64,000 nt of DNA from Agaricus subrufescens. Its lineage: Eukaryota; Basidiomycota; Agaricomycetes; Agaricales; Agaricaceae. The DNA lies in the NCBI GenBank assembly GCA_029945375.1, contig CM057066.1, positions 1,488,001 through 1,552,000 on the forward strand. The letters run 5' to 3'. The translations under genes and the position numbers were made by a program. Of the stretch, positions 41,500 to 53,966 are shown in pieces. How positions within the stretch are numbered: position 1 is the stretch's first letter; each line of letters opens with the position of its first letter. The notes under the pieces are model-generated. The model ran no database searches and was not told where the DNA came from. It saw only the letters and a list, made by a program, of their open reading frames with translations.

Positions 41500-43769
41500 T
41501 CATTTCTTATTTTGCAGCATGGGATGTAGAATATACTCGTGTAGAGCCTTCCCTGCTGCAACCTACGCGACGAAATGAAAACCCGTTGATGTACGGCGAG
41601 GAAGAGTAGGACTGACCATTGGGAACACATGTTCCTGTTTCGCGACAATACATTCCATCACCACCGGCTTGTTATTGTCGTACTCTAAGAACTCCTTCAT
41701 CTTCGCAGGTAGTTCTTCTGCCGTAGAGCATCGGATAGCATGAACGCCCATCGCATTTGCCAATTTGACAAAGTCAGGGTTCGTCATTGAAGTATGCGAG
41801 TAGCGGTTCTCATAAAACAGATCTAAGGTGCGAGTTAATGATGTGTAGTCATTAACAGGGGCATGCGCCGTACCTTGCCATTGGACGACCATACCCTGGT
41901 ATTCATTGTTTATGATGAGAACCTTGACACCGATATTGTACTGGGAAGCAGTAGCGAGCTCCATAGCAGTCATGCTAAATGAAGCATCGCCATCGATGTC
42001 GATAACAGTCTTGTTAGGAGCGGCAACTTTGGCGCCAATAGCGGACGGCAGTCCAAAGCCCATAGTCTGATCATAGATGACGGTGAGCCGAGTAAAGTTA
42101 GAAAAGAAAAGGATAAACGTACGCCTAGACCACCGGAAGTGAGGAGAGATCTTGGATGTCTCCACCTAAAGTGTTGTGCTGCCCACATTTGATGTTGTCC
42201 GACACCGGTTGACACCACGACATCGTCCTTTTTCGAGGCGCATTGTCGGTCCAACTCTTCAATCACCTCCTGGGGCTTCATCGTCTCTCCTTTCTTACTC
42301 TTTTGGTATACGAACGGGTATTGACTCTTCCATTTTTGAATGTCATTGAACCAAGGTTCACGGGGTGAAAACTCGATCATAGGAACGAGAGCCGCCAGGT
42401 TCATTGCCACGTCTCCTAAGATCGGGATGGAAGCATCGACGACCTTGTTGATATTTTTGGGTTGAATTTCGAAATGGATTATACCACCGCGGCCTTGAGC
42501 GGCGGCGGCGCGAGCAGCAGGTGCGAATTGGTCTACTCTGCCAGTTACACGATCATCGAAACGAGCACCAAGAGCGATGATGACATCGGCTTGTTGCATG
42601 GCAAGGTTGGCGTACGGACTGCCGTGCATACCAAGCATGTGCAGTGAACGAGGATCTTCTTCGTCGAACGCACCGAGACCTTGTAAACTTGTCGTTACAG
42701 GAATGTTTCCTTTTTCCGCCAGCTTTTTGAGAATGAGCGGGCCTTGAGGAGTGGCGAGCATGCCGTTTCCAGCATAAACGACAGGCCTTTGTGCCTGGTT
42801 GATCAAGGCGGCTGCCTGCTTGATAGACTGAACGTCTGCAGGGAAATCGGGTACATGGAGAGGATGCAGAGGGATACCAGGAGTAGTAGCTTTGTAGGGG
42901 AGAGGTTGGCGGAGGATGCCGGCGGTGATATCTTTTGGCAGGTCGACGAGGACGGGGCCAGGACGACCTGAAGTTGCAATTTTGAAGGCTTCGTTGATAC
43001 GTCTGGGTAGTTCAGAGATATCCTTGACCATGACATTCCATTTAGTACAACTCCGGGAGATACCGACGACGTCGGCCTCCTGGAAGGCATCAGAACCGAT
43101 AGCAGAAGTCGCCACTTGGCCACAGAACACGACGAGAGGAATGCCGTCGCTCAGGGCGTCCTGCATCGGGGTAATGACATTGGTGGCACCAGGGCCAGAT
43201 GTGACGAGAACAACACCCGGCTTTCCGGATACGCGGGCATAGCCCTCCGCCATATGACCAGCACCTTGTTCATGGCGGGGAAGGACAAATTCAAAATTGG
43301 GAGAGTTGTAGATGGCATCAAACACGGGCAGGATGGCACCTCCCGGGTATCCAAAAATATGCTTTACCCCGTGGCGAAGCATCATTTCATGAAAGATCTG
43401 TCCGCCGGAGAGACCAACGAAAGCATGATCCAGAGGCAGGTGGGGCGCGGGTCCTGGGCCATTGATGTGGGTGGGGGGTAGATGGACATTACTCGGTGTG
43501 GGGATGGGTTGGTGTGCAGGTGCTTGACTGGGGCGACTGCAGCGAGGAAGTTAGACAGTGCAGAGAACGGATAAACTGAAGACGGACATAGGGGGAGCTG
43601 GGCTCGCATTCACAACGGTGGTGCGACTTAGATGACGAGCATGCTCGCGCACTCTGGTTTTGGCGTCGACAATCGAGCCGTTGATGGCGGTCGAGCGGCT
43701 GCGGACAAGAACAGCGGCGGGGCGTTTCTGCGACGCTGGCACGCGAAACCTGGCAGCAGCAAGGGCCAT
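41500..43769 (-). CDS. ILV2: Acetolactate synthase catalytic subunit
   Basis: Thiamine-diphosphate enzyme condensing pyruvate to acetolactate in mitochondrial valine/leucine/isoleucine synthesis. Start MALAAARFRVPASQKRPAAV, an Arg/Ala presequence. A ~50-nt intron near 43.56 kb leads into the large exon: GYPGGAILPVFDAIY, PRHEQGAGHMAEGYA with the catalytic Glu, SGPGATNVITPMQDAL, ALGARFDDRVTGRVD. After an intron near 42.12 kb comes MGFGLPSAIGAKVA and the cofactor motif GDASFSMTAMELATA...NNEYQGMV. Another intron at about 41.87 kb splits WQ|DLFYENRYSH, and a last one at about 41.6 kb precedes VAAGKALHEYILHP and the stop. The Pro and Trp at herbicide-contact positions are the sensitive forms. Complete. 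Confidence 0.95.
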
Positions 43770-43932
43770 TCTGGGGGGGAAGAAAGAGAATGAGTGTCTT
43801 CGCCTTCTTGGCCTTTTCCTCTTTGACTCACTCGCCTATCCCCGATCCACCCGACGAATATGACTCGGCCGATCGCTGTAGTCACCTGACTGGCTATGTC
43901 TTCCTGTGCCAGCCCTTCCCTTTGCATCCAAC

Positions 43933-44039
43933 GGCAAGATGGCCGAGCGGTTAAGGCGTGTGACTCAAGCGTAGCTTGCCTGCGATCGCGGGTTTCTCAT
44001 CATCGTATGATGGCGTGGGTTCAAGTCCCACTCTTGTCA
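43933..44039 (+). tRNA. tRNA-Leu(CAA) with intron
   Basis: 107 nt. The acceptor pairs GGCAAGA with TCTTGTC (one G-U); D-arm TGGCCGAGCGGTTAAGGC; anticodon loop CTCAAGC after stem TGTGA, which pairs with TCGCG beyond an intron of ~15 nt (GTAGCTTGCCTGCGA); long class II variable arm with stem CATCA/TGATG; T-arm GTGGGTTCAAGTCCCAC. It lies 163 bp upstream of ILV2, in divergent orientation. Confidence 0.9.
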
Positions 44040-44213
44040 AACTTTTTCGTTTCATGCATTCTCTTTTTCCACCAGTTACGAGGGTATATTGTTGCGAAAT
44101 TATAGTATATACTACTGTCTAGCACTCATCTAACGGGATATAATGGAAAGCCTTTCACTCAATGAGCCTATTGAACACATTAGCTTTCCATCGCAGACTC
44201 GAAATGACGGTAC

Positions 44214-45965
44214 TTACTCGGGCTCCTTGTCAAGCTTGACGTGGATGGAAGCATGACTTTTGACGCCCTGAACGCGGTGGAAAGCATTCAGATTTTTATG
44301 GAGAGTAATCTGGTAGACGGAGGCGGAGCCCTGACGACTGATGATGACACTATAGGCAAGGAAGAACACCCAGATCCTGTACCACCTCTCGCCATAGGCC
44401 TTGATGACAGACTCCTTGTTGCTAACCCAGTTTTTGTACCAGCGATAGATAGTTGCTGAATAGTGGACACCAAGGACATCAACGTTCTTGACTTCAAAAC
44501 CGGCACCCTCAAGCTACACGATGAATTACTTATCAAAATACTGACATTCGGAATTCAGCTGACAGCATACCTTGTTGATGACCCAACCAAGAGAACATGA
44601 AGCATCAGCACCAGGGAAGATATACTTGTTCATAAACAGACCCCTTCAAAGGTGATTAGCAGTGGCCAAGGGGCAATAAAAGCACTGGCATACCAGATAA
44701 GATCCTCATATTGCCATGAAGGACGGATACCAGCAACTTGGAAGACAAAGAGACCATCGTCATCGAGCAAGTCATAGACTTGACTCAAGAACTGAGAGTA
44801 GCGACGGACACCAACGTGCTAATCAACAGGGTCAGAAGTGGTATTTGGTCAACTGACGTATTATGTACCTCGGCCATTTCCAAGCTAACAATTTTCGAGT
44901 ACGTAGTACCGGCAGGGATATCACGGTAATCAGAACAGAGGATACGTGCACGAGAAGCAGGAACCTGGGACAGTAGAATTAGTGTACCAATAACGAGTTA
45001 TCATGTAATAAGAAACGTACACCATTCTTCTCAATACGGTCAGTTCCGAATTTGGCCTGGTTTCTAGCAAGAGTAACACCAGTCGCGTCACATCCATAGT
45101 TCTTGGCGGCATAAGCTATCAGAGTGCCCCAGCCACAACCAATATCGAGAAGGCGGTCGTCTGGTTGGAGGTTAAGCTTGCTGCAAACCACAGCAAGCTT
45201 ATTGTCCTGAAGAGTCTCGAGAGATTCCTCAATGTCCGCGTTGTTGATGACACCAGACGTATAGATCATACGAGGACCCAGGAACCAACCATAAAAGTCA
45301 TCACCACCTAGAAGAGTTGTCAATTGATAGGCGAACAGACGGATGCGCATGGCTTACGGTCATAGTGGTCACGGACTTGTTCTTCGTCCTGCAGTTGAGA
45401 GTGGGAAATCACCACAGGAATGAAGACGGTAAGGACGTATTTGAACAACTCCATCGTGAAATTGAACTTGGCCCAATCGTGACGTTGTTCCATGATGTCC
45501 AAAACGTCGCCTGTTGAGCACGTAAGTAAGCCACAAAAGAAGCACCCAGACGCGTTGCTGACCGTTAAAATCAACCTTGCCATCGAAATACGCGTCGTGG
45601 AAGAGCTGCATGGGAATCTTGTCCTTTTTCTTGTAGACACGTTTCAGTTCTTCGTCATTGATCGTGATATACTGTTCAATGTCTTTGCCAGGAAGGGCGA
45701 CCTTTTCGTTGCGACGGGAGCCAATATGGCTCATAACGGTCCAGTACGCAATGGTGGTGGGAAGACCGGAGACGACGACGAGAAAGAGATAGGTTTTGAA
45801 ACCACCTCGGTTAAATAAGGGAAGGAACCATTTGAGAAGGTAAGGAACGGTGAGGACGAGGCCGGCGAGATGGAGATTGCTGAAAGAGCCGTTTCCCTCT
45901 GCGAGACCGACGAGGGGGGCGTTCTTGATAGCAGGGTAGTCGGTGACGCGGACGGAGGACGACAT
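44214..45965 (-). CDS. Sphingolipid C9-methyltransferase
   Basis: Transfers a methyl group from S-adenosylmethionine to C9 of the sphingoid base of fungal glucosylceramide, on ER/Golgi membranes. Start MSSSVRVTDYPAIKNAPL. Two hydrophobic helices follow (LHLAGLVLTVPYLLKWFLPL; LFLVVVSGLPTTIAYW). A cyclopropane-synthase-like domain holds DDFYGWFLGPRMIYTSGV and the SAM motif LLDIGCGWGTLIAYAA with TGVTLARNQ. The C-terminus VLGVHYSATIYRWYKNW...YGERWYRIWVFFLAYSVI ends in a TAA at 44214-44216. Several short introns (e.g. 45.34, 45.52, 44.98 kb). Its start is 114 bp from that of the divergent CSC1-like gene. Complete. Confidence 0.9.
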
Positions 45966-46079
45966 GGTGGGATTTGGTGACTGGCACTGGACTATATACC
46001 TTCCTTTGTTTGGCCCCCGCCCCCCAGCCAAATATCACGCCTCGGCTCCCTGCAATCTCGCCGTCACTGCACCCCCACA

Positions 46080-49000
46080 ATGCCTGCCACGGCCGCCCTC
46101 GTCGTCCTTGCCAGCGCAGTCGCCGCCAGCGCTGACGACGACCGGACTCTGCCCCCGGGATCGCCCCCGCTGCGTATGTAGCCTGCACACAACCTATCTT
46201 CTCGCTGACTGTTTTCTACAGAAACATTCCAGGGGCCATGGTTTACTACTCAGCTCACTATCTCTGCCTCCATTGGCCTGACCTCGTTTCTCCTCTTTTC
46301 CTACTGCCGCACACGGTGGCCTCTTCTTTTCGCTCCGCGTACCAAGCTAAAGGGCACGTCGGTCCCAAATGCCTTCCCATCTCCTTGCTTATCCCTGACA
46401 CAGGCTTTTCACCACATGAGGCACACGCACACCAGGCGTTCTTTGGATGGATCATGCCTACAATCAGGACATCCGAGTTTACTGTACTCCAAATCGTGGG
46501 CTTGGACGCCGCAGTGGTTCGTCCCACCACCACCATTCAAACGACCAACTCTTATATCACTCTTATCCTAGCTTCTCAACTTTTTCAAGACTGGCTTTCA
46601 GCTCTTTTCTGTATGCTCTCTGTTCGCCATCATAATTCTCATGCCACTGAATTGGAAGGCAAGCACATCGTCAATCTCGTCAGCTAGACTTCTCTCACGC
46701 GACCTCATTAGCAAAATAAAAACCCCGGAGATGGCGAAGACCCAGACTGGCCTGGTGATGAAGGCGATTGGCCAACCTCTGTGTCCCGCTCGTCTATATA
46801 TGCGCCACCTGGAACACTCGAAGACCCAAATCCTGGACCTAACACTACATTTCCTGGACGCGATTGGTTCGATCTCATCAGTGACACCGATTCTTACCTC
46901 TACATACACCTCATCTTCACCTACCTCTTCACTTTGCTGGCCCTCTACTTTCTTTATAAGAACTACCGTCGCTTCATTCGTTCTCGCCAACTCTTTTCAC
47001 TTGAACTTGTGCATTCCATTCCAGCTCGCACTGTTCTCGTGACGGACCTTCCCAAGCACCTCCAAGGTGAACGGGCTCTCGCAGAATATTTTGAGCACAT
47101 GAATCTCTCCGTTGAGAGTGTCACTGTCTGTCGTGAGGTTGGAAGCCTCAAAACTTTGTTGGATCAGAGGACAGAAGCACTACTGGAACTAGAAAAGGCC
47201 TGGGTCGACTACGTTGGAAATCCCAGTACAGTTGCAGAATATGACCCCGAAGTCAGCTCTATGCCTCTCGTTGATGCTGACATTGAAGGTGGTGGGACAT
47301 CCAAATTCGTCGTTCCTCATAAACCTCGTCCGACTCTACGCCCTGGTTGGTTCAAGTCCAAAGTCGATGCATTAGAGTATCTGGAAAAGAAATTCAAGGA
47401 TGCAGATGATGCCGTCAAGAAGAAAAGACGAACTGGCAGGTTCAAAGCCACTGAGTCGGCATTCATTACATTCGAGAAAATGTCCAGTGCTGTAAGCTGT
47501 ATCCGACTTATTTTCGGTTGTTATGCTAAGTCCGCTTTAGCAAATTGCTCTCCAAGCAGCCCTCGCAACAAATGCTTTCCAACTTACGACATACCCAGCT
47601 CCTGAGCCACGCGACATCGTCTGGGCAAATATGACATCCCCGACCTCAATCATTCGTCTACGAGATGTCGTGGTGCTCGTTCTCATGATTTTGTTGCTAT
47701 TCTTTTGGTTCATCCCCATCACCGCACTTGCTAGTCTACTCAGCTACAAAGAAGTTAAGAAGGCTATGCCATGGCTTGGTGTACTCATTGACAAGAACGA
47801 CCAAGTCCGAGCAGTTGTACAAAACTCCTTACCATCAGTCGCCATGATCACGCTGAATGCCCTACTCCCTTTCATGCTCGAAGGTATGCAATCACAGAAT
47901 TAAATGTGGTGGCAGGAGCTGACTCTGCCTGTACAGCTTTGACCTATGTCCAAGGGTATAGGGCTCGAAGCTGGGTGGAATACTCGCTTTTGAAGAAGTG
48001 AGGTATAATTAAACCCTGCCCTGAAAAAACTAACATCTCTCCAGATACTTTTTGTTCCTCTTGATCAACGTCGTGTTTATCTTTTTGCTTGCAACAACAT
48101 ACTGGCAACTTGTCCGGGACCTTGCAAATTCTCCTGCAAAGGTTCCACAAAAGCTTGCTTTGGCTCTACAGGCTGGCTCAGCACGTCACTTCTTTTTATC
48201 CTATGTGATCCTGCAGGGCATCGGCATCATGCCTCTGCAGCTACTGAATCTAGGTGTGGTTATACCTCGCTTTTTCTTCCGCCTCTTCTGGACAAGGACT
48301 CCTCGAGGTATGCGGCCTCCCTTTCTTTTGGCTCACGAATCTCTGAATAAATTATCGTATCATAGACTTTGCTGAGCTCAATGCACCACCGGTCATCAAT
48401 TATGGCGTCGTGTACCCGCAAGCTATACTGATGTTTGTGATCACGATGCTATATAGCGTTCAGCAGCCCCTCATAGTCATCTTTGGGGCAATATATTTCG
48501 GAGTCGGATATGTAGTTTACAAGTATAAGCTTCTTTTTGGTGAGTCTATCTGCAGCTTTGAGCGGTGAGGTGCTGATTGAGTGTTTGTTTAGTGTTCTAT
48601 AAACCGTACGAGTCACAAGGCCAAGCATGGCCTATTACATTTATTCGCCTTATCTGGGGAGTAGTTATTTTCCTGGTCTTCATGATCGGCATATTCAGCT
48701 TGAGGACCTATTGGACCCTCTCCTCGCTGCTGCTCCCTCTACTCGTAGGGACCGTCGCATGGTCATGGTACATCGACAAGAAATTAAAACCATTGAGTAA
48801 ATATGTCAGTCTGAGCTCAATATTTGAAGTGGAAAGGGGAGAAGAGACGGCAGACGTGATGAGGCTGAGAGCCGGCCATCCTGTCAGTTGGTCCCAGAGG
48901 TATGTATTGAGGAGCTTACTCCTTCCAAGTCCGCAATCTAATTGGCTGCTACTCAGCAACTTGAACCGAAGAAGGTATGCGCAGAATGACGATACGTTGT

Positions 49001-49795
49001 ATGTCGCTCCAGAGGATGAGCGTACCGACTATGTAAGGGCAATGCTCGACTCAGGCGCGCATTCAATACTAATTGTCCTTTGTAGTCACAGCCCCCTATG
49101 GCAAATTGGTACAGCGGTGTCCTTAAGTGCGTATCCCGTCCATCGGTATAATTAGTACTAACTGTGAATGGTATAGCACTGGCAAGCGACGGTATGGCCA
49201 CCCAGCCCTCAATGGCGTGCTTCCCGAGCCATGGCTTCCTCTAAAGAAGGGTCAGACCTTAATCAACAATGACAACAACAACCGACGTACCCACGACAAT
49301 GGCCAAACCGTAGTTCTCACTCTACGAAAACGCTACAACTCGTTACGGAGTCGGATTCGAGGCCAAGATTCTACGTCCCCGACGCGAAATGGTGAGAACA
49401 ATGGCCTTCAGGAAATACCCACAGACGCAGCTGCTATAGCGAACCCATGGGGTGACGTTAGACCAACGAGTCGACGACTTCAACCTTCTCCGCTTCATCA
49501 TCGACTAAGTTTCGATCATGGTTCCGGAGTCATTGTCCTACCAGAAGATGGAGACTGGTTAGACTTGCACGACGATGATGACGATGATAGCGATGAAGAC
49601 CATCATGCGCGTGGGCAGGAAACGAACGACAATGGAAACCTAGATCAAAGTGTTGCATCCTTGGCAAGTGCAGAGTCGTCTGCTCCGACACCTAGCCCCG
49701 GGGTATCGAGTCCGAGGATATCAAGATATGGAACTTACTTCCACCATCCTGAGAGACGAAAACAGACGATACCAGGTGCATTCCCGGGTCGTTAA
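46080..49795 (+). CDS. CSC1/OSCA-like (RSN1_7TM, DUF221) channel protein
   Basis: Predicted osmosensitive, calcium-permeable channel or lipid scramblase-type membrane protein. Exon 1 starts MPATAALVVLASAVAASADD, a signal-like N-terminus. After an intron come TTQLTISASIGLTSFLLFSY, FGWIMPTIRTSEFTVLQIVG and VCSLFAIIILMPLNW. The cytosolic loop carries VLVTDLPKHLQGERALAEYF and ESAFITFEKMSSA. The 7TM core runs WANMTSPTSIIRLRDVVVL, LLPFMLEG, AGSARHFFLSYVILQGIGIMP, APPVINYGVVYPQAILMF and YKPYESQGQAWPITFIRL. The tail is hydrophilic, with an Asp-rich run and DWLDLHDDDDDDSD. Many short introns. Complete to the TAA at 49793-49795. Confidence 0.9.
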
Positions 49796-50137
49796 GAGTT
49801 AACTGAAGATCCTTTTTTTTATGTAGTGTCACGCTTATGATCGATAATACCCCCTCATGCATCCTTAGTCCTAATAATTGTTACTTACTCTTACATTACA
49901 TTACTTATTTTTGTTAATCGTCAGTCCATGCATCAGGTCTCCAAGACTAGCTCTTTTCCAAAGTCATACCTGGGTAACATGCGACCTCGGCAGAGTAGGA
50001 CTATGATGATTGGCATCCGGTCTATCAAACTTGACACACCATGGAGAGGGTGTACGGCGATCCCAAATGGTCTGCGAGTAAATTTTTGTCCTCTCAAATT
50101 CTCAAACACAATCTAAGCAAACACAGCGTCTAATACA
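49796..50137 (+). other. No gene seen
   Basis: Convergent 3' ends of the channel gene and ATP18; no coding pattern. Confidence 0.4.
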
Positions 50138-50427
50138 CTAATGAATGGACTCTTTTGCCAGTTGGGCAGCGTAGGGGTTCCGAGGGTCATTGCGGAATTC
50201 GGGTGCTGTAGAACGGTTCTTTAGTACGTTTAGTAGAGACACACGAAGTAACGTACAGCGGATGTTGCTTTCCTGGGCCTTTGCAACGAGGTAGAGAGTC
50301 GCGCTGCCAGCAATGAGGAAAGGCCAAAGAGGCTTCACGACCTGTAGGGAAAGATGAGAGGCGCGTGGAGATAGATTCAAGGAGGACGCACGGGCACGGG
50401 CCATTTGCGGAGTCCAAGGAAAGCCAT
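50138..50427 (-). CDS. ATP18: ATP synthase subunit j (i/j), mitochondrial
   Basis: Three-exon gene for a small F1Fo ATP synthase membrane subunit of the inner mitochondrial membrane. Exon 1 MAFLGLRKWP from ATG at 50425-50427, then VKPLWPFLIAGSATLYLVAK (single membrane helix) and EFRNDPRNPYAAQLAKESIH with stop at 50138-50140. The spliced length of about 60 residues fits the family. Its start is about 100 bp from that of the divergent GNAT-Mss4 gene. The longer open frame through exon 1 and its intron is not the protein. Confidence 0.85.
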
Positions 50428-50524
50428 GGTGGATGTTCTGGTAGAGTTGTGGTTGGCCTCTCAAAAGTTCGGGCACGACCGTCTCCGGTTACCCGTGGGA
50501 AATTCTTTCCTTTCTCCCTCCGTC

Positions 50525-51803
50525 ATGGACCTCGCATACGATCTGGTCAGTCCCGATGAGATTCACGCCGCCATAGTCATCGAGCAAGAAGGTTTGCTGC
50601 ACACATCTGTATACAAACAGACCAGCTCATTCGATCGAACGCGTCAGGTTTTCCGCCTGACGAAGCCGGGACGTTAGAGGCCTTCCAGTGCGTATCTTGA
50701 TTGCTTTATGGCAGCATCAGCCAGCAAACAGGGGCAGATTTCGCCAACAACGCGCACCTGACCTTTTCCTCGGTGCCTTTGTTCCTCAAGAAAATGGTCG
50801 TCGCAAACTCATCGGATACGTTTGCTCGACACTCTCCTCCTCTGAAATCCTCACCCACGACTCTATGTACACACACGTAGATGGCGCACAAACGGTCTGT
50901 ATTCATTCCATCTGCGTCGAAAAGCAATCGAGGGGCAAAGGGATTGCCACTCAATTGCTTAAAGAGTACATCAATCGCCTGAAGGCGTGTGCCGAAGCTG
51001 GCTCGGTACCCTATCAGAGAATTGTTCTGATCGCTCACGACAATCTGATACCGTTCTACGAACACGCTGGTTTCCGCAATCTGGGAAAGAGCCAAGTCGT
51101 ACACGGGTCACTACCGTGGTATCAGTTGTCCATTGACCTCACAACCGAAACAAAATCAGCCACTATACCAAGTGGCTCGGTGACTTCTCAGGCATTTGTG
51201 CCATTAGCGGAACAAGGTCAAACAGTTCCGGAAGGTCTCATAGACGCCTTGATGCGCAGTTCATCGTCTAGGAATAGGCCATCTGGAAAACCATTGTCCT
51301 CGTTCGAGAACGGCCTGGAAGATGTTGTGATAGCTACATCCACTGGACAATCAATGAACAAATTTGATCTGCTGTGTCCGCGGCAGGGGTGCGGAAGTCT
51401 GATTCTCAAGAAGGAAGTAGCTCAATGGCTTCAGAAGACAAGTGAAATGGTAGGTACTACAACGCGTCAAGGTAGTGCTGATAGAGTAATACCTTTCAGT
51501 TGCAACCACCGGAAGTGCCACAAAATCCTCTACTTGCCCAGATCTCACCCGGACAAACGGATCATTGGTGGTTGATCGAGCCCTCGGCCATGGCATTTGA
51601 AAACATTGGCATTTCGAAATTTGTTGAGGGCGTAGGCGAGTCAACTGACCATTGTCGCGCAGTACAATCTTAACAGACGAGTAGGTTCAAGGAAGAAACT
51701 ACTTGCTTGCGCAGAATGCGATTTGGGACCTCTTGGATGGTCTGAAGAGGACGGAACAAAGTTTTGGCTTGCATGCTCCCGTGTCACGTATCGTACTCCA
51801 TAG
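50525..51803 (+). CDS. GNAT acetyltransferase fused to an Mss4/DSS4 domain
   Basis: Exons 1-3 give DLAYDLVSPDEIHAAIVIEQ, FPPDEAGTLEAF and FRQQRAPDLFLGAFVP, the start of an arylalkylamine-type GNAT. It continues KLIGYVCSTLSSSEILTHDS, VCIHSICVEKQSRGKGIATQ (acetyl-CoA loop) and IVLIAHDNLIPFYEHAGFRN. The same exon continues through a ~90-residue linker into FDLLCPRQGCGSLILKKEVA, a first CxxC-like pair of Mss4. After introns come HWWLIEPSAMAFENIGISKF and LLACAECDLGPLGW, the second zinc pair. Mss4 proteins bind exocytic Rab GTPases as chaperones/exchange factors. The fusion is in one uninterrupted exon, so it is not a prediction artefact. Start chosen at the ATG before DLAYD; an ATG 99 bp upstream is in frame but overlaps the ATP18 start. 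Confidence 0.8.
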
Positions 51804-51988
51804 CCAATAACGCTGGCTAAGTCCTATCCCCTGTGTTGATTGTTGCACCTTTGTTTTGATCGCAAAAGAAAATAATGAGAATCCCGAAGTAGATCTGATC
51901 CACTATATCTGTGGACTGTAAATAGCTCTCGTGCCTGTGTAACCATCTTGACACGAATAGATAATCCGTTCCGAAAGAAATCAAAAAT

Positions 51989-52089
51989 TGAGTCGACCCA
52001 GGTTCGAACTGAGGACCTTCTGTGAACCATCCAGTACAATACTGGAGAAGGTGTTAGACAGATGCGATAACCAACTACGCCATCGACCC
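51989..52089 (-). tRNA. tRNA-Val(AAC) with intron
   Basis: 101 nt on the minus strand. Acceptor GGGTCGA/TCGACTC (one G-U); D-arm GGCGTAGTTGGTTATCGC; anticodon stem TCTGT/ACAGA with loop CTAACAC (anticodon AAC) and an intron of ~26 nt after it; T-arm CTCAGTTCGAACCTGGG. No pairing defects in the anticodon stem. Confidence 0.9.
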
Positions 52090-52437
52090 CTTGAAAAGAG
52101 TTGGTCAACGTTACACATCCTCCTTCGTGTTTAGTAAATGCGAATTCGATCATGGATCCTAGAGACCTTTTTGATCATCATTTTAATCATCTAGAGACAT
52201 CGTTACCAACATCATGATGATACATCATGTTCAAAAACCAATTTCATACGATATCATCAAATCTCCCTCACACAAAGCAACAATGTGAACTGGTGAGGGT
52301 ACTACATATCTTTTATTTAAAAAGATTCACTCATGATACATGATGAGGGATATATGTTCCCTTGTTCCCTTCCCCTTCCGCCGTCCTTTGCTATCCTCCC
52401 ATAAAAATTTGTAACCTCATCCACTCATTTATTCAGC
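52090..52437 (+). other. Intergenic, no gene seen
   Basis: Contains several short ATCATGATA-type repeats; presumably holds the promoter of the receptor gene. No coding pattern. Confidence 0.4.
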
Positions 52438-53966
52438 ATGACTTCTGCCACTATCATTGGTTTTGATTCAATAGTCGTATTTTCTCTCGTATTCGGGTTG
52501 CTAGTGCTGTGCACGGCAATTTTCTCTTCAAAAGTCCGCCGCCAGCCAACATGGTATGGTTTCTTGATACCTCTTTTCATATACGACATCATACTCGTTC
52601 TCGGCGTGGGCTACCAAACGGATGCGGGACCGCCGGAGGGCTTTTGTATCTTCCAAGCGGTGCTTCTCTACTCTATTCCCGGATGGTAATTATCCTTCTT
52701 ATATTTCATGATTGATTTATGAATGACCGCGGACTTATTTTAGGGTTGTAATGGGATTTGGCTGCTTTATTATCGCGGTAGGTCGCCGAGGACCTACAAC
52801 TCCCTCATATGACTCACGATACCAAAGTTCTATTTCGACCTTAGAGATACTATCGCAGCTGAAGAAGACCCGGACTATAGTCCACCACCAGTATCCAAAT
52901 GGGTTTCGTTGTCGGTACGATTGCTACACATTATATATATATATATACGGATTCCGCTCACTATACATCGTGTTCAGCTGCTGATAACTCCCCTTATTTT
53001 CTTCGCAGGTTTCATCATCTTGAATGGCTTGGTGAGCAACATATAACTAGTTCCTGCACTCTTACCGACCATCATCAGCTAGTGGCACTCGACACAAACA
53101 GGCCCAGTGCGGTCCTCAATCATTATAAGTTATACTGTGTACCGAAGAGACACACTGGGTAAGAAGAAGCAGCTACCAGCAGATCACACGCTGATTTACA
53201 TGCTACACAGTTTGTACGTCGGCGGCACCGCCATGTGCATAGGTATGTCCCTCTGGATTTTTGTTATCGGTAAGTATATCACGTAACTTCGAAGGGAAAC
53301 GACAGGCTGAGACTTTGCATGTCATAGTAACAGCAGGAATGCTTTTGCGTAGGCATTCATTGAAGATTCGAGGAAAAAGCGAGACCACCTATCACCGCTT
53401 CTTGTCAGTCTATGTCAGGGTTGCAGCTATATCTATCACCGGGTCATTATGTGTTGGGTGAATTTTGATTTCCAAGATCCTCTATCCCTCTCGCTGACCT
53501 TTTATCTTTTCGTCAGGATATACATTTGGTGTTATGCCACGAATTCCGCTGATAATATCTTCAGCTCTTATTGTCTATCCTTCCGTGAGTACCACTCAAA
53601 TTGAAGATGCAATTTCTTGGCTTAGCTCTCCCCCTTCATAGCGAGCCTAATCATTCTCTGCGTGTTTGGTTCTCAAAAGGTGAAGAACACCGATGATTGT
53701 GCTGCCTTTACCTCGACTTACTCTTGGCTCAGGATATCATTCAAGTCTGGGCATCCTGGCGTAGCGGATCCCAAAAAAATCTGGAAGACCACAATACGCT
53801 ATCCATAGGCTCTTTCTCTGCTACCGGTGATACATCCTACATTCAATCAACGGCCGCTGTCAGCTCCGAAGCAAAGGTGCACGACAACTGGAAAAGTTTG
53901 GGTTATAATTGGAGTTTCAAATCGAACACGCAGAAGAGTTTTCATATCAATGGCAAAAGTTTTTAA
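52438..53966 (+). CDS. Seven-helix receptor-like membrane protein
   Basis: Multi-exon gene starting MTSATIIGFDSIVVFSLVFG. Hydrophobic helices: IVVFSLVFGLLVLCTAIF, GFLIPLFIYDIILVLGVGY, WVVMGFGCFIIA, LLITPLIFFAGFIILNG, MLHSLYVGGTAMCIGMSLWI, YVRVAAISITGSLCVGIYIW and a last one ending SLIILCVFGSQ. The C-terminal tail (DIIQVWASWRS...) is hydrophilic, Ser-rich. Length and layout fit the large agaricomycete family of orphan GPCR-like proteins; it lacks obvious STE3 motifs. Several 50-60 nt introns; in places (around 52.78 and 53.0 kb) exon edges are uncertain. The ligand is unknown. Confidence 0.65.

Noticed and set aside
50138..50476. 112-codon ORF as the ATP18 protein
   Set aside because: It reads through two introns; the spliced form reproduces the family length and ends.
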